DNA of 64,000 bases, taken from assembly GCF_022899935.1 (NCBI RefSeq), contig NZ_JALJCJ010000003.1, positions 539,720-603,719 on the forward strand. The letters are read 5' to 3'. The position numbers and the translations under genes are program-made. Each line of letters starts with the position of its first letter. Position 1 is the stretch's first letter. Below, piece by piece: positions 44,347-53,589 of the stretch. Below the pieces are notes generated by a model. It was given only the letters and a program-made list of their open reading frames with translations. It ran no database searches and was not told the DNA's origin. Source of the stretch: Shinella curvata (GTDB taxonomy: Bacteria > Pseudomonadota > Alphaproteobacteria > Rhizobiales > Rhizobiaceae).

Positions 44347-44739
44347 ATGTCCCACGACCTCTTCGAGGCGGCGCGCGCGGCCATGGCCTTCGCGCACGCG
44401 CCCTACTCAAAATTTCCGGTGGGTGCCGCCATCCGTGCCGAGGATGGAAAGATCTATGCCGGCGCAAACATCGAAAACCTGTCCTTCCCGCAGGGCTGGT
44501 GCGCCGAGCCGACCGCGATCAGCCACATGATCATGGCCGGCAACAAGAAGATCGTCGAAATGGCGGTCATTGCCGAAAAACTGCCGCTCTGCCCGCCCTG
44601 CGGCGGCTGCCGGCAGAAGATCGCAGAATTCGCAACGGCAAAGACGCCGATCTATCTGTGCGACGAAACCGGGGTGAAGAAGACCATGACGATGGACGAA
44701 CTGCTGCCGCACAGCTTCGCGACGGATATTCTCGGATGA
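44347..44739 (+). CDS. cdd: cytidine deaminase
   Basis: A 130-residue homotetrameric-type cytidine deaminase that converts (deoxy)cytidine to (deoxy)uridine. The zinc and catalytic residues are C52 and E54 in WCAEPTAI, and C85 and C88 in PCGGCRQK. The N-terminal HAPYSKFPVGAAI is the substrate-binding block. It is embedded between the importer and purine nucleoside phosphorylase, with an ATGA overlap to the latter. Confidence 0.95.
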   Translation: MSHDLFEAARAAMAFAHAPYSKFPVGAAIRAEDGKIYAGANIENLSFPQGWCAEPTAISHMIMAGNKKIVEMAVIAEKLPLCPPCGGCRQKIAEFATAKTPIYLCDETGVKKTMTMDELLPHSFATDILG

Positions 44740-45548
44740 GCGTTCAGACCACGGACTTCCTGATCTCGCGCCTTGCCGGTGTGCTGCCACGCTACGGCAT
44801 CGTGCTCGGCTCCGGCCTGGGCTCCCTTGTGGACGCCGTGCAAAACCCGCTGCGCATTCCCTATGCCGACCTGCCGAGCTTTCCGGTGAGCTCCGTCTCG
44901 GGCCATGCCGGCGAACTCGTCATCGGCTATCTCGGCGCGGTGCCCGTCATCATGCTGTCCGGCCGCGTGCACTACTATGAAAGCGGCGATGCGAATGCCA
45001 TGCGCGCGCCGATCGAGGTGCTGAAGGGGCTTGGTGTGACGTCGCTGATCCTCACCAATTCGGCCGGCTCGCTGCGCGAGGACATGCCCCCCGGCTCGGT
45101 GATGCGCATTTCCGACCACATCAATTTTTCCGGCACCAATCCGCTTGTTGGCCTCGACGGTGACGACCGTTTCGTCGGTATGACCAATGCCTATGACGCG
45201 GAGCTCGCAGCCCGCATGGAAGCGGTGGCGGACAAGCTGAAGATTCCGCTGTCGTCGGGCGTCTATATGTGGTTCTCCGGCCCGAGCTTCGAGACGCCGG
45301 CGGAAATCCGCATGGCGCGCGTCTTCGGCGCGGATGCCGTGGGCATGTCGACCGTGCCGGAAGTGCTGATCGCCCGCCATCTCGGCCTGAAGGTCGCGGC
45401 GGCCTCTGTCATCACCAATTTCGGCGCCGGCATGACGGGCGGCGAACTCAGCCATCACGAAACCAAGGACATGGCCCCGATCGGCGGAAAGCGGCTCGCC
45501 GCCATCCTCGCCGAAATGATCGCGGGCGGAGGCAACGACCATGCTTAA
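44736..45548 (+). CDS. purine-nucleoside phosphorylase (trimeric PNP type)
   Basis: A 270-residue phosphorylase that splits purine (deoxy)ribonucleosides with phosphate into base and (deoxy)ribose-1-phosphate. The phosphate motif IVLGSGLGSLVD is at about residue 22, SGHAGELVIGYL and GRVHYYE follow, and the purine-pocket region is YMWFSGPSFETPAEIRMARVFGADAVGMSTVPE. The size and motifs place it in the eukaryote-like trimeric group (PunA/XapA) rather than the hexameric DeoD. It overlaps cdd by four bases and deoC by eight. Confidence 0.92.
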   Translation: MSVQTTDFLISRLAGVLPRYGIVLGSGLGSLVDAVQNPLRIPYADLPSFPVSSVSGHAGELVIGYLGAVPVIMLSGRVHYYESGDANAMRAPIEVLKGLGVTSLILTNSAGSLREDMPPGSVMRISDHINFSGTNPLVGLDGDDRFVGMTNAYDAELAARMEAVADKLKIPLSSGVYMWFSGPSFETPAEIRMARVFGADAVGMSTVPEVLIARHLGLKVAAASVITNFGAGMTGGELSHHETKDMAPIGGKRLAAILAEMIAGGGNDHA

Positions 45549-46302
45549 GGACACCGCGCAGAAAGCGCTCTCGCTGCTCGACCTGACCGACCTCACCGAC
45601 ACCTGCGACGCCGCCGCCATCGAAAGGCTCTGCGCGCAGGCGCAGACGCCCTTCGGCCCGACCGCCGCCATCTGCATCTGGCCGCGCTTCGTCGCGCAGG
45701 CCCGCGGCATTCTCGGCGCGGGCCATGCGGTGAACATCGCGACCGTCGTCAACTTCCCCTCCGGCGATCTTGCCGTTGCCGCGGTGATCGCCGAAACGAA
45801 ACAGGCGATCGCCGACGGCGCCGACGAGATCGACCTCGTCATTCCCTATCGCGATTTCATCACCGGCGATGAAGCGGCGGTGACGGAGATGGTGGAAGCC
45901 GTAAGGGCTGTCTGCACCCCGCCCGTCCGTCTCAAGACCATTCTCGAAACCGGCGAACTGAAGGATCCGGCATTGATTCGCGAGGCCTCCGACCTTGCGA
46001 TCGCCGCCGGCACAGACTTCATCAAGACCTCGACCGGCAAGGTTTCCGTCAACGCCACGCTGCCGGCCGCCGAGATCATGCTCAATGCCATCAAGGCCAG
46101 CGGCAAGCCTGTCGGCTTCAAGCCGGCAGGCGGCGTGCGCACCGTAACGGATGCGCGTGACTATCTCGACCGGGCCGCCGCGATCCTCGGAGCGGGCTGG
46201 GCGACGCCGAAGACATTCCGTTTCGGCGCGTCGGGCCTGCTCGGCGATATCCTCTCCGTACTCGACGGCCAGTCGGCACCGCCCGCTCCCGCGAGCTACT
46301 GA
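45541..46302 (+). CDS. deoC: deoxyribose-phosphate aldolase
   Basis: A 253-residue class I aldolase that cleaves 2-deoxyribose-5-phosphate to acetaldehyde and glyceraldehyde-3-phosphate. The Schiff-base lysine lies in TDFIKTSTGKVS (about 155-166), the second active-site lysine in VGFKPAGGVRT. The starting codon lies inside the end of the phosphorylase gene, and deoA starts one base after its stop. It is the entry of deoxynucleoside carbon into central metabolism. Confidence 0.95.
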   Translation: MLKDTAQKALSLLDLTDLTDTCDAAAIERLCAQAQTPFGPTAAICIWPRFVAQARGILGAGHAVNIATVVNFPSGDLAVAAVIAETKQAIADGADEIDLVIPYRDFITGDEAAVTEMVEAVRAVCTPPVRLKTILETGELKDPALIREASDLAIAAGTDFIKTSTGKVSVNATLPAAEIMLNAIKASGKPVGFKPAGGVRTVTDARDYLDRAAAILGAGWATPKTFRFGASGLLGDILSVLDGQSAPPAPASY

Positions 46303-46303
46303 A

Positions 46304-47617
46304 ATGCTGCCGCAGGAGACGATCCGCCGCAAGCGCAGCGGCGAGCCCCTCACCCGTGAGGAGATCGCCCGCTTCATCGCCGGCGTGACGGATGGCAGCG
46401 TCTCCGAGGGCCAGGTGGCAGCCCTTGCCATGGCCATCTGGTTCAACGGCATGGCGCGCGACGAGACGGTGGCGCTGACGCTCGCCATGCGCGATTCGGG
46501 CGACGTGCTCGATTGGTCGGATATCGATCGGCCGATCGCCGACAAACATTCGACCGGTGGCGTGGGCGACAATGTCTCGCTGATGCTGGCGCCGATCGCC
46601 GCTGCCTGTGGCCTCGCCGTGCCGATGATTTCGGGGCGTGGTCTTGGCCATACCGGCGGCACGCTGGACAAGCTGGAATCAATCCCCGGCTATACGATCA
46701 TGCCCTCGGCCGCGCTTTTCCGGCGCACGGTGAAGGATGTGGGCTGCGCCATCATCGGACAGACCACGGCGCTCGCCCCCGCCGACAAGCGTATCTATGC
46801 GATCCGCGACGTGACGGCGACGGTCGATTCCGTGCCGCTGATCACCGCCTCCATTCTCTCGAAGAAACTCGCCGCAGGCCTGCAATCGCTCGTGTTGGAT
46901 GTGAAGGTCGGCAACGGCGCCTTCATGACGGATGCAGCGGAGGCCGAGACGCTCGCCCGCTCACTGGTCGAGGTGGCGAACGGCGCGGGTGTGACAACGT
47001 CGGCCCTCATCACCGACATGAACCAGCCGCTCGCCGATGCCGCCGGCAATGCCGTCGAGATCGCCAATTGCATCGCCTTCCTGAAGGGCGAAAAAGCCGG
47101 TTCGCGGCTGGAGTGCGTCGTGCTCGCTTTCGCCGCCGAGATGCTGGTGCTGTCGGGTCTGGAGCCGAACAGGCCGGCTGCCGAAACACAGGCGGCGAAG
47201 GCCCTTTCCAGCGGTGCGGCAGCCGAGGTTTTCGGGCGCATGGTGCACGCGCTCGGCGGCCCCGCCGATATCGTCGAGAAGGTGGATAGCCATCTGAAGC
47301 CCGCGCCGGTCATCCGGCCGGTCCTCGCTGCACAGGCCGGTTACCTGAGCGCCTGCGACACGCGCGGGGTCGGCCTTGCCGTCATCGAACTTGGCGGTGG
47401 GCGCAGTCGCCCGGATGATGCAATCGACCACCGCGTCGGCTTCGACCGTCTTTTGCCGCTTGGTACGAAGGTGGAAAAAGGCGACGAAATCGGCCGCGTG
47501 CATGCCGCCAATGCCGGGGATGCGGTGCGGGCGGCGGAACGGCTTACGACGCGCTATGCCGTTGCGCCGGAGGCCCCTGCCTTGTCACCGAATATCCTGA
47601 CACGCATCAGCGCGTGA
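46304..47617 (+). CDS. deoA: thymidine phosphorylase
   Basis: A 437-residue pyrimidine-nucleoside phosphorylase. The phosphate-binding KHSTGGVGDNVSL (about 81-93), SGRGLGHTGGTLDKLESIPG and the hinge LDVKVGNGAFM are intact, and the C-terminal domain ends normally. It converts thymidine or deoxyuridine to base plus deoxyribose-1-phosphate for DeoB and DeoC. The last 11 bases overlap the convergent protease gene. Confidence 0.94.
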   Translation: MLPQETIRRKRSGEPLTREEIARFIAGVTDGSVSEGQVAALAMAIWFNGMARDETVALTLAMRDSGDVLDWSDIDRPIADKHSTGGVGDNVSLMLAPIAAACGLAVPMISGRGLGHTGGTLDKLESIPGYTIMPSAALFRRTVKDVGCAIIGQTTALAPADKRIYAIRDVTATVDSVPLITASILSKKLAAGLQSLVLDVKVGNGAFMTDAAEAETLARSLVEVANGAGVTTSALITDMNQPLADAAGNAVEIANCIAFLKGEKAGSRLECVVLAFAAEMLVLSGLEPNRPAAETQAAKALSSGAAAEVFGRMVHALGGPADIVEKVDSHLKPAPVIRPVLAAQAGYLSACDTRGVGLAVIELGGGRSRPDDAIDHRVGFDRLLPLGTKVEKGDEIGRVHAANAGDAVRAAERLTTRYAVAPEAPALSPNILTRISA

Positions 47618-48146
47618 GGTGCATCCGGCCGTCTTCGACCCTGTAGGAGGCGAGGCCCTTCAGGAAGCTCATGCCGATCAGCGTTCCCGACAATGCCTTG
47701 TCGTCCAGCACCATGGCGCCGACATTCTCGACCTTGACGGGGCCGATCTCGACCTTGTCGAGGCGGACATAGGCCGCGCGGGCTTTGCCGTTCGCCGTCT
47801 CGACGGCGTAGCGGAAATTCAGCCTGGCCCTGTCGATGCCGAGCCGCTGGGCAGTCGTGACATTGAGCGCGATCATGCTGGCACCCGTATCGACGAGGCC
47901 TTCTTCCTTGCGGCCATTGATCGAGAAGAGGCCGGTGAAATGACCCTCGGCATCGGCACTGATGACGGCGCTGCGGTTGCCGGTATAGCGCGCCGCGTCC
48001 TGTCCTGCCGGCATGGAGGCCTTTTCGATCGTCTCCTCCGGCGCCTTGCCCTTGGTCGCGTCGAGATAGCGGGTTGCCACGCCGGGAACGACGGCGGCAG
48101 CGGCAACGACGGCACCGACGACAAGAACAAGGCTGCGAACGAACAT
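47607..48146 (-). CDS. retropepsin-like aspartic protease, membrane-anchored
   Basis: A 179-residue clan AA protease (TIGR02281-like). Residues 5-25 form one hydrophobic anchor (SLVLVVGAVVAAAAVVPGVA). The catalytic motif is GLVDTGASMIALN (about 88-100), with a second hydrophobic motif ALSGTLIGMSFLKGL near the end, which is the usual half-pepsin layout requiring dimerisation. Relatives lie in the periplasm; substrates are unknown. The ATG at 48146 is preferred because the longer frame lacks an anchor at its start. It lies between the two converging nucleoside operons and has no evident link to them. Confidence 0.85.
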   Translation of the reverse strand: MFVRSLVLVVGAVVAAAAVVPGVATRYLDATKGKAPEETIEKASMPAGQDAARYTGNRSAVISADAEGHFTGLFSINGRKEEGLVDTGASMIALNVTTAQRLGIDRARLNFRYAVETANGKARAAYVRLDKVEIGPVKVENVGAMVLDDKALSGTLIGMSFLKGLASYRVEDGRMHLTR

Positions 48147-48207
48147 GGGACAGGTCTCCGGGAGGATCTGTCCCGAAATAACACGCTTCCGGCTAACGGA
48201 CGGCAAA

Positions 48208-48229
48208 AGGGGCGCCCGACGGCGCCCCT
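48208..48229 (-). terminator. terminator of upp
   Basis: AGGGGCGCC (48208-48216) and GGCGCCCCT (48221-48229) around CGAC; on the minus strand the stem is followed by TTTTGCCG. It stands behind the upp stop at 48273. Confidence 0.8.
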
Positions 48230-48272
48230 CTCCACGAACTTCGGTCGACTTGGTGAACGGCCGGTTAACGGC

Positions 48273-48902
48273 TCACTTCGTGCCATACATGCGGTCGCCG
48301 GCATCGCCGAGACCGGGCACGATATAGCCCTTCTCGTTGAGCTGACGGTCGATGGAGGCCGTATAGACCGGCACGTCGGGATGATGGGCACGAAAACTCT
48401 TGATGCCCTCGGGCGCGGCGAGCAGGCAGAGGAAGCGGATATTCGTCGCACCACGGCTCTTCAGCGTGTCGATGGCGGCGATCGCCGAATTGCCGGTCGC
48501 CAGCATCGGATCGACGACGATGACGAGGCGCTCATCGATGCTGTCGGGCGCCTTGAAGAAATATTCGACCGCCTCCAGCGTCTCGTGATCGCGGTAGACG
48601 CCGATATGGGAGACGCGGGCGGACGGCACCAGCTCCAGCATGCCTTCGAGCAGGCCGTTGCCGGCGCGCAGGATCGAGGCGAAGACCAGCTTCTTGCCTT
48701 CGAGAACAGGCGCATCGATCTCCTCGAGCGGCGTCTTGATGCGCGCGGTCGTCAGTTCCAGATCGCGCGTGACCTCATAGCAGAGCAGCGTGGAGATTTC
48801 GCGCAGCAGGCGGCGGAAACTGCCCGTCGACGTCTCCTCCTTGCGCATGATGGTCAGCTTGTGCTGCACGAGCGGGTGATTGATGACTGTAACGCCGTCC
48901 AT
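48273..48902 (-). CDS. upp: uracil phosphoribosyltransferase
   Basis: A 209-residue enzyme that makes UMP from uracil and PRPP. The PRPP loop [19 protein letters not shown] (about 125-143), [18 protein letters not shown], and the uracil-binding C-terminus [17 protein letters not shown] are intact. The ATG at 48902 has GGAAGG 7 bp before it; an earlier TTG is unnecessary. It is the last gene of the minus-strand deoB-add-upp group and salvages the base released by the phosphorylases. Confidence 0.95.
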   Translation of the reverse strand: MDGVTVINHPLVQHKLTIMRKEETSTGSFRRLLREISTLLCYEVTRDLELTTARIKTPLEEIDAPVLEGKKLVFASILRAGNGLLEGMLELVPSARVSHIGVYRDHETLEAVEYFFKAPDSIDERLVIVVDPMLATGNSAIAAIDTLKSRGATNIRFLCLLAAPEGIKSFRAHHPDVPVYTASIDRQLNEKGYIVPGLGDAGDRMYGTK

Positions 48903-49010
48903 GGCCAAACCTTCCGAAAATTCAGTAATCCCTCTTTTTCCACGGAACGGCCAAGACCTGCAAGAGAAGACAGCCGGCCGGACGCAACATCCTCACAGCC
49001 GGCTTTCCTC

Positions 49011-49979
49011 CTACAGCCTGGCCAGCAGCTTCTGCCGCGTCGGCTCGTCGACGAAAGCCGCTTCGATGGCCGTGCGCGTCATCCCGAGGATCTCGGCATC
49101 GCTGAACCCCATCACGGTTGAGGCAACCTCGTATTCGCGGGCAAGCGACGTGTGAAAAAACGGCGGATCGTCGGAATTGAGCGTAACGCGCACGCCGGCA
49201 TCGTGAAGCGCCCGCAGCGGATGGCTCTGAAAATCCTTGAAGACGCCAAGCGCCACATTCGAGCCGGGGCAGACTTCCAGCACCGTGCCCTCGTCCGCCA
49301 GACGTTTCACGAGATCGGCATCCTCGATGGCGCGCACGCCGTGGCTGATGCGCGACGGGCGGACATGATCCAGCGCGTCGCGAACGCTGAAGGCGCCCGA
49401 CAATTCGCCCGCATGAATGGTGATGCCGAGACCGGCATCGCGGGCGATATCGAAGGCGCGGGTGAAATCGGCGACGCGGTGCATGCGCTCCTCGCCCGCG
49501 AGATTGAAGCCCGTGATCAGCGGATGCGGACGGCGCGCGGCATATTCGGCCGCCTTCACCACCCGCTCCGGACCGAAATGGCGGATGCCGACGACGAGAA
49601 GGCGTGTCTCGATGCCCGTCTTCGCCCTGGCGCGTTCGGCGCCCTCGGCAAGCCCGCGCATATAGGCATCCGCGCCGATGCCCACGGCATCGCCCTGGTC
49701 GGGCGAGGCGATCAACTCGCTGTAGATGGCGCCGGCCGCGGCGATCTCGGTCAGATAGGTCTCGGCGAGCAGCGCGTAATCCTCCTCCCTGCGGAAGAGG
49801 TTGGCGGTCGCGTCGTAGCTCTGCACGAAGCTGGTGAAATCCTGCCAGGAATATTGGCCGTCCTTGATGAAGGCGGATGTGTCGATGCCGTAGCGTTTCG
49901 CCTGGGCGGCGGCGAGTGCGGGCGGGGTCGCACCTTCGATATGGCAGTGCAGCTCCGCCTTGGGCATGGTTTTCGTCAC
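49011..49979 (-). CDS. add: adenosine deaminase
   Basis: A 322-residue zinc deaminase that converts (deoxy)adenosine to (deoxy)inosine. The metal ligands lie in [10 protein letters not shown] (near residue 10), TIHAGELSG, and the catalytic blocks SHGVRAIED and [15 protein letters not shown] lies 6 bp before the GTG at 49979, so the GTG is chosen over the ATG four codons later. The GTG overlaps the deoB stop (GTGA). A 7-bp-arm hairpin (48972-48978 with 48998-49004) follows behind the stop. Adenine deaminase-like members of the family remain possible. Confidence 0.92.
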   Translation of the reverse strand: MTKTMPKAELHCHIEGATPPALAAAQAKRYGIDTSAFIKDGQYSWQDFTSFVQSYDATANLFRREEDYALLAETYLTEIAAAGAIYSELIASPDQGDAVGIGADAYMRGLAEGAERARAKTGIETRLLVVGIRHFGPERVVKAAEYAARRPHPLITGFNLAGEERMHRVADFTRAFDIARDAGLGITIHAGELSGAFSVRDALDHVRPSRISHGVRAIEDADLVKRLADEGTVLEVCPGSNVALGVFKDFQSHPLRALHDAGVRVTLNSDDPPFFHTSLAREYEVASTVMGFSDAEILGMTRTAIEAAFVDEPTRQKLLARL

Positions 49980-51205
49980 AAAAAACTCCTTCCGTGCTGG
50001 CCAGGCGGGATGCCGAGATGGCGGGCAACGGTCTCGCCGATATCGGCAAAGGTCGTACGGGTTTCGATGAGGCGCGAGCGCAGGCCCGGCCCGAAGCTCA
50101 GGATCGGCACCCGCTCGCGCGTATGGTCCGTGCCGCGCCAGGTCGGGTCGCAGCCGTGATCGGCGGTGAGGATGACAATATCGCCCGGTTTCAGCTTGCG
50201 GTCCACTTCCGGCAGGCGCCGGTCGAAGGCTTCGAGCGCCGCGGCATAGCCGGCGACGTCGCGGCGGTGGCCGTAGAGCATGTCGAAATCGACGAAATTG
50301 GTGAAGACGAGATCGCCGTCCTTGGCCTCGTCCATGACCGCAAGCGTCGCGTCGAACAGCGCCATGTTGCCGTTCGCCTTGGTGAGCGTGCCGATGCCCT
50401 GATGGGCGAAGATATCGCCGATCTTGCCGACGGCATGCACCGTGCGGCCCGCTTCCGTCAGCCGGTCGAGCAGGGTGGGCTCCGGCGGCAGTACGGAATA
50501 GTCGCGCCGGTTGCCCGTGCGCTCGAAGGTCTCGGGCGTATTGCCGGTGAAAGGCCTGGCGATGACGCGGCCGATGCGCCCGCCCGGCCGCTCGTCGAGG
50601 ATCTTGCGCACGGTCTCGCAGAAGGAAAGCAGCCGATCGAGGCCGAACGTGCCCTCATGCGCGGCGATCTGGAAGACGCTGTCAGAGGAGGTGTAGCAGA
50701 TCGGCTTGCCGCTGCGCCGATGCTCCTGTCCGTGCCGGGCGATGATATCCGTGCCCGACGCGTGGCAATTGCCGAGGATGCCGGGTACGTTGCCGGCCGC
50801 GCAGATCGCCTCCACCAGTTCGGGTTCGAAGGCGTCGCCTTCCGAAGGGAAATAACCCCAGTCGAAGGAGACCGGCGTGCCGGCGATCTCCCAATGGCCC
50901 GACGGTGTGTCCTTGCCGTTCGAGACCTCGCTCGCCGCCCCGTGATAACCGAAGACGCGTGGCGGCACGTCCATGCCTTCGGGAAAACGACCGGTGGCGG
51001 CCCGGGCGGCGTGCAGCAACCCGAGCGCCGACATGTTGGGCAGCTTCAGTGGCCCCTGACGCAGGCCCGGACGGTCGGCTACGCCGGCCGCGCAGAATTC
51101 GGCGATATGGCCGAGCGTATCGGCACCGAGATCGCCGAAGGCGGCCGCATCCGGCCCGCCGCCGATGCCGAAACTGTCGAGAACGAAGAGAAAGGCTCGC
51201 GCCAT
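49976..51205 (-). CDS. deoB: phosphopentomutase
   Basis: A 409-residue alkaline-phosphatase-superfamily mutase that interconverts (deoxy)ribose-1- and 5-phosphate. The metal site motifs are [17 protein letters not shown] at the N-terminus, [13 protein letters not shown] with the phosphorylated-threonine region upstream ([11 protein letters not shown]), and [17 protein letters not shown] near the end. It supplies DeoC with deoxyribose-5-phosphate. It leads the minus-strand group deoB-add-upp and is transcribed away from the pilus genes. Confidence 0.95.
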   Translation of the reverse strand: MARAFLFVLDSFGIGGGPDAAAFGDLGADTLGHIAEFCAAGVADRPGLRQGPLKLPNMSALGLLHAARAATGRFPEGMDVPPRVFGYHGAASEVSNGKDTPSGHWEIAGTPVSFDWGYFPSEGDAFEPELVEAICAAGNVPGILGNCHASGTDIIARHGQEHRRSGKPICYTSSDSVFQIAAHEGTFGLDRLLSFCETVRKILDERPGGRIGRVIARPFTGNTPETFERTGNRRDYSVLPPEPTLLDRLTEAGRTVHAVGKIGDIFAHQGIGTLTKANGNMALFDATLAVMDEAKDGDLVFTNFVDFDMLYGHRRDVAGYAAALEAFDRRLPEVDRKLKPGDIVILTADHGCDPTWRGTDHTRERVPILSFGPGLRSRLIETRTTFADIGETVARHLGIPPGQHGRSFL

Positions 51206-51316
51206 GAATCACCTGCCGTCTGTCCGCACCCCCGTCGCGGAGCGGCGGGAATGAACCGCCAGACATGGCACGGGCGGCAAGACGGGTTCAAGAAAAATCG
51301 CGTGCCGGAGCGGGCC

Positions 51317-51925
51317 TCAGCAATCGGTGCAGCTGATCTTTTCACCCGTCCGCTGGCGGAAGTAGCTCGTCTTTGACAGATTGACCTTGTTGAAGGTCGA
51401 GGCGAGGCTCGGCATCATCAACAGCACCCTATGCGGCACGACGAGTTCCGTGCGCACGATGAACGTGCTCTTGGCGTCCAGCGTCGAGGGCAGCGTGACG
51501 GTGGCGCCCGTGGCATACGGCTTGCCGGCGCTCTGGTCTCGCGACCAGGCAACCGTCGCCTTGCCGTCCGCGGCAACGGCAATACCGGTGATCTTCAGCG
51601 AGTAACCATCCTGCGTGAAGGGGGCGATCACGGTCTTGGTCACCTCCTTCATCGTGTCGAGCGTGGCGACGTTCGTGGACTGACTCTGGGTAAGAAGGTC
51701 GGACACGGTACTCGATGCACGATTGACCTTGCGCATCACGGTGACGGCGACGGAAATCTCGAAGGCGGCGACATAGGCCACGACGAGCAGCGGCGCGACG
51801 ATCGCAAATTCGATGGCGCCGACCCCGCGGCGATCCTCGATGAGGCGCCGCAGCTTGAGCAGCACGCCACCCATGGGCGGCTGCGTTTTCTTGTCGGCAC
51901 CCGGAGACGGAAGAAGGCTGCCCAT
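51317..51925 (-). CDS. TadE/TadF-like pseudopilin
   Basis: A 202-residue protein. A cytoplasmic stretch of about 33 residues is followed by the TadE-type pilin-like segment RGVGAIEFAIVAPLLVVAYVAAFEISVAVTV (about 33-63), in which the Glu five places after the processing-type Gly is conserved; the remainder is periplasmic. The last residues contain a Cys pair (KISCTDC). GAGGA sits 9 bp before the ATG at 51925, which shares its first base with the preceding gene's stop. Minor pseudopilins of the Flp system are processed by the CpaA-type peptidase and are needed for assembly. A shorter start at 51874 is possible. Confidence 0.8.
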   Translation of the reverse strand: MGSLLPSPGADKKTQPPMGGVLLKLRRLIEDRRGVGAIEFAIVAPLLVVAYVAAFEISVAVTVMRKVNRASSTVSDLLTQSQSTNVATLDTMKEVTKTVIAPFTQDGYSLKITGIAVAADGKATVAWSRDQSAGKPYATGATVTLPSTLDAKSTFIVRTELVVPHRVLLMMPSLASTFNKVNLSKTSYFRQRTGEKISCTDC

Positions 51926-52533
51926 CACGGATAGTCCTCGTTCTGGACCACGGTGGTCGCGACCATCAGATAGTTCTGCTGGGAGCCGTCGGCCGATTTG
52001 ACGTTCGAGATGTACGGGCGGACCAGATCCGTGACGATATCCCAGCGGTAATAGGCCCTGATGATATTGATCGACTTCTTGCCGCCGGGCGAGAACTTGA
52101 AGGCGGAGGTGTCGAGAGACTTGCCTGTCAACGGGATCGACTTAGGAATATCGGTGAACTTCGGGAAGCTGCGCACGTCGATAAACAGCTTGTTCGGCGT
52201 CTTGAGCTCCGTGGGCGAGCAGGGCATCAGGATCGCGATCTCGTCGCAAAAGGCCTTGCGGAACTGTTCCTGGCTCATATCCGAGGTCTTGCCGAGATTG
52301 AACGTGATCTCGCCCGTGCGGATCTTGCGGGCCATCGTATCGTTTGCGCTGGCGAGAACCTGCTCGGCCGAGAACGCCACGAAGGTCTCGAGCGACGCAA
52401 AGACAATTGCGAAGAAAGGCAGGCAGAGCAGCGTGAATTCGATCGCCGTCGCGCCATCGCGCCGGGCGAGAAAACGGCGGAACAGACCTCTTATAGGCCG
52501 CCGCCGGGTGTTTGTCGTGTGATCGAGCGTCAT
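51925..52533 (-). CDS. tadE: TadE-family pseudopilin
   Basis: A 202-residue protein with a basic N-terminus (RRPIRGLFRRFLARRDG) followed by the TadE signature GATAIEFTLLCLPFFAIVFASLETFVAFSAE (about 27-57) and a periplasmic domain with an intact Cys pair (FCDEIAILMPCSP). The Gly-x-x-x-Ile-Glu-Phe context fits cleavage by the prepilin peptidase encoded at 53672. It is the middle gene of a three-gene minus-strand unit divergent from the main cpa/tad operon and is coupled to the next pseudopilin by a one-base stop/start overlap. Confidence 0.85.
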   Translation of the reverse strand: MTLDHTTNTRRRPIRGLFRRFLARRDGATAIEFTLLCLPFFAIVFASLETFVAFSAEQVLASANDTMARKIRTGEITFNLGKTSDMSQEQFRKAFCDEIAILMPCSPTELKTPNKLFIDVRSFPKFTDIPKSIPLTGKSLDTSAFKFSPGGKKSINIIRAYYRWDIVTDLVRPYISNVKSADGSQQNYLMVATTVVQNEDYP

Positions 52534-52655
52534 CGCGATCCGTTCCCATATGCTGGATGGAAAAAGACTAGATCGCCGACCGTTTATTTTTCGTGTGTGT
52601 GGAGCCGAAGAATTGAACGGTTTCCCGCTTTTGGGCAATCGAAGCGCAACAGCGG

Positions 52656-53069
52656 TCAGCCGTCGTTCGGCCGCTCGGTGGCGTGTTCTTCGCAATTGGG
52701 CGTGCACGACAGAACAGACCGGTCCGTCTGGCGGAAGACGCGCACCGTATTGCCTTCGTCGATCGACACCAGGATCCGTTCGTCGACGATGGCATTGCCG
52801 TCCGCGTCGAGGAGCACGAGATTGGTGGTGCCGAAGTTGCGGCCCGTCAGCACGATCGTCTTGGCATCGGCCACCGTTGCATCGGCCACCTTGGCATTGC
52901 CGATAATGACCTTGCTCACCGGCCGGTCGAGCTTGAGCACCCGCGCGTGATCCATATAGACGCGCATGAACGGCTCTTCGGCGGCCGCGGCACCCGCCAT
53001 CGACACCACAAGAAGGGCGGCCGACACAAGCCTTGCGGCTTTCGCAGCGAAAATCCAGTCGCGTCCCAT
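52656..53069 (-). CDS. pilus-assembly N-domain protein, orphan homolog of the CpaC N-terminus
   Basis: A 137-residue exported protein: a signal peptide to about residue 30 (SAALLVVSMAGAAAA) followed by a single secretin N-terminal pilus domain (T2SS_III-type). The block KVIIGNAKVADATVADAKTIVLTGRNFGTTNLVLLD lines up with DILVADPVKADAVTRSSRRIYLFGKEVGQTNIFIFG of CpaC at 55195. It lacks the beta-barrel of a secretin, so it should be a periplasmic partner, for example of the CpaC ring. The C-terminus has one cysteine pair (LSCTPNCEE). It heads the divergent pseudopilin unit. The start could also be the GTG two codons earlier. Confidence 0.8.
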   Translation of the reverse strand: MGRDWIFAAKAARLVSAALLVVSMAGAAAAEEPFMRVYMDHARVLKLDRPVSKVIIGNAKVADATVADAKTIVLTGRNFGTTNLVLLDADGNAIVDERILVSIDEGNTVRVFRQTDRSVLSCTPNCEEHATERPNDG

Positions 53070-53388
53070 AATCACTCATCCCGGAGATACTATGGGACCA
53101 GCATCGCCGGGAATGGTGAATGAAGACTTAAGGCAGCGCGCGACAATTCCGCATGCCGGCGCCGCGGGACGGCACACCGACCCGTAATGTTCCCCATAAA
53201 GATAGAAGAATCGCGCGCGAGGCGATTAACCCTTTGGTGACCATATTTTCGACAGCCTCGCGTTAGGACAAGATTAACTGACTTCCTTAAGCCGATGGCA
53301 ATGGCAGCACTGTAGGTTGCAGTCATCCGAACAACGGAAACAGTTGGCGGACGTGCTGAACCAACACTCGTGGAGCTAGGAGAATACC
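53070..53388. other. 319-bp divergent promoter region of the pilus locus
   Basis: No gene is visible. The AT-richer right half contains several TTAA motifs: TTAACCC at 53226, TTAAC at 53274 and TTAAG at 53287 (TTAA-N9-TTAA). CtrA-type sites are TTAA-N7-TTAA, so these are suggestive but do not fit the spacing. The region must hold the promoters of both the flp operon and the divergent pseudopilin unit. Confidence 0.5.
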
Positions 53389-53565
53389 ATGACCAAGATT
53401 TTTGCTCGCCTTATGAAGGACGAATCTGGCGCAACCGCCATCGAATACGGCCTGATCGCCGCCCTGATTTCCGTCGCCCTCATCGCCGGCGCCCGCGCGC
53501 TCGGCACGGGCCTTGACGCCCAGTTCAACTTCCTGAACGACCAGCTCACCGACTCCCAGAACTAA
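53389..53565 (+). CDS. flp: Flp/Fap major pilin
   Basis: A 58-residue type IVb pilin. The short leader MTKIFARLMKDESG ends at the prepilin-peptidase site, followed by the mature start ATAIEYGLIAALISVALIAGA with the Glu and Tyr of the Flp motif. The soluble part is only about 25 residues. AGGAG lies 6-7 bp before the ATG. It encodes the filament subunit, used for surface attachment. It leads the cpa/tad operon and is followed by a strong stem-loop that probably keeps pilin message far above the assembly-gene message. Confidence 0.95.
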   Translation: MTKIFARLMKDESGATAIEYGLIAALISVALIAGARALGTGLDAQFNFLNDQLTDSQN

Positions 53566-53589
53566 TACCACCGGGACGTTTTCGGTTTC

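Noticed and set aside
53274-53290. TTAAC...TTAAG as a full CtrA site before flp
   Set aside because: The spacing between TTAA boxes is 9 rather than the 7 of the CtrA consensus, so I only mention the TTAA motifs in the region entry.
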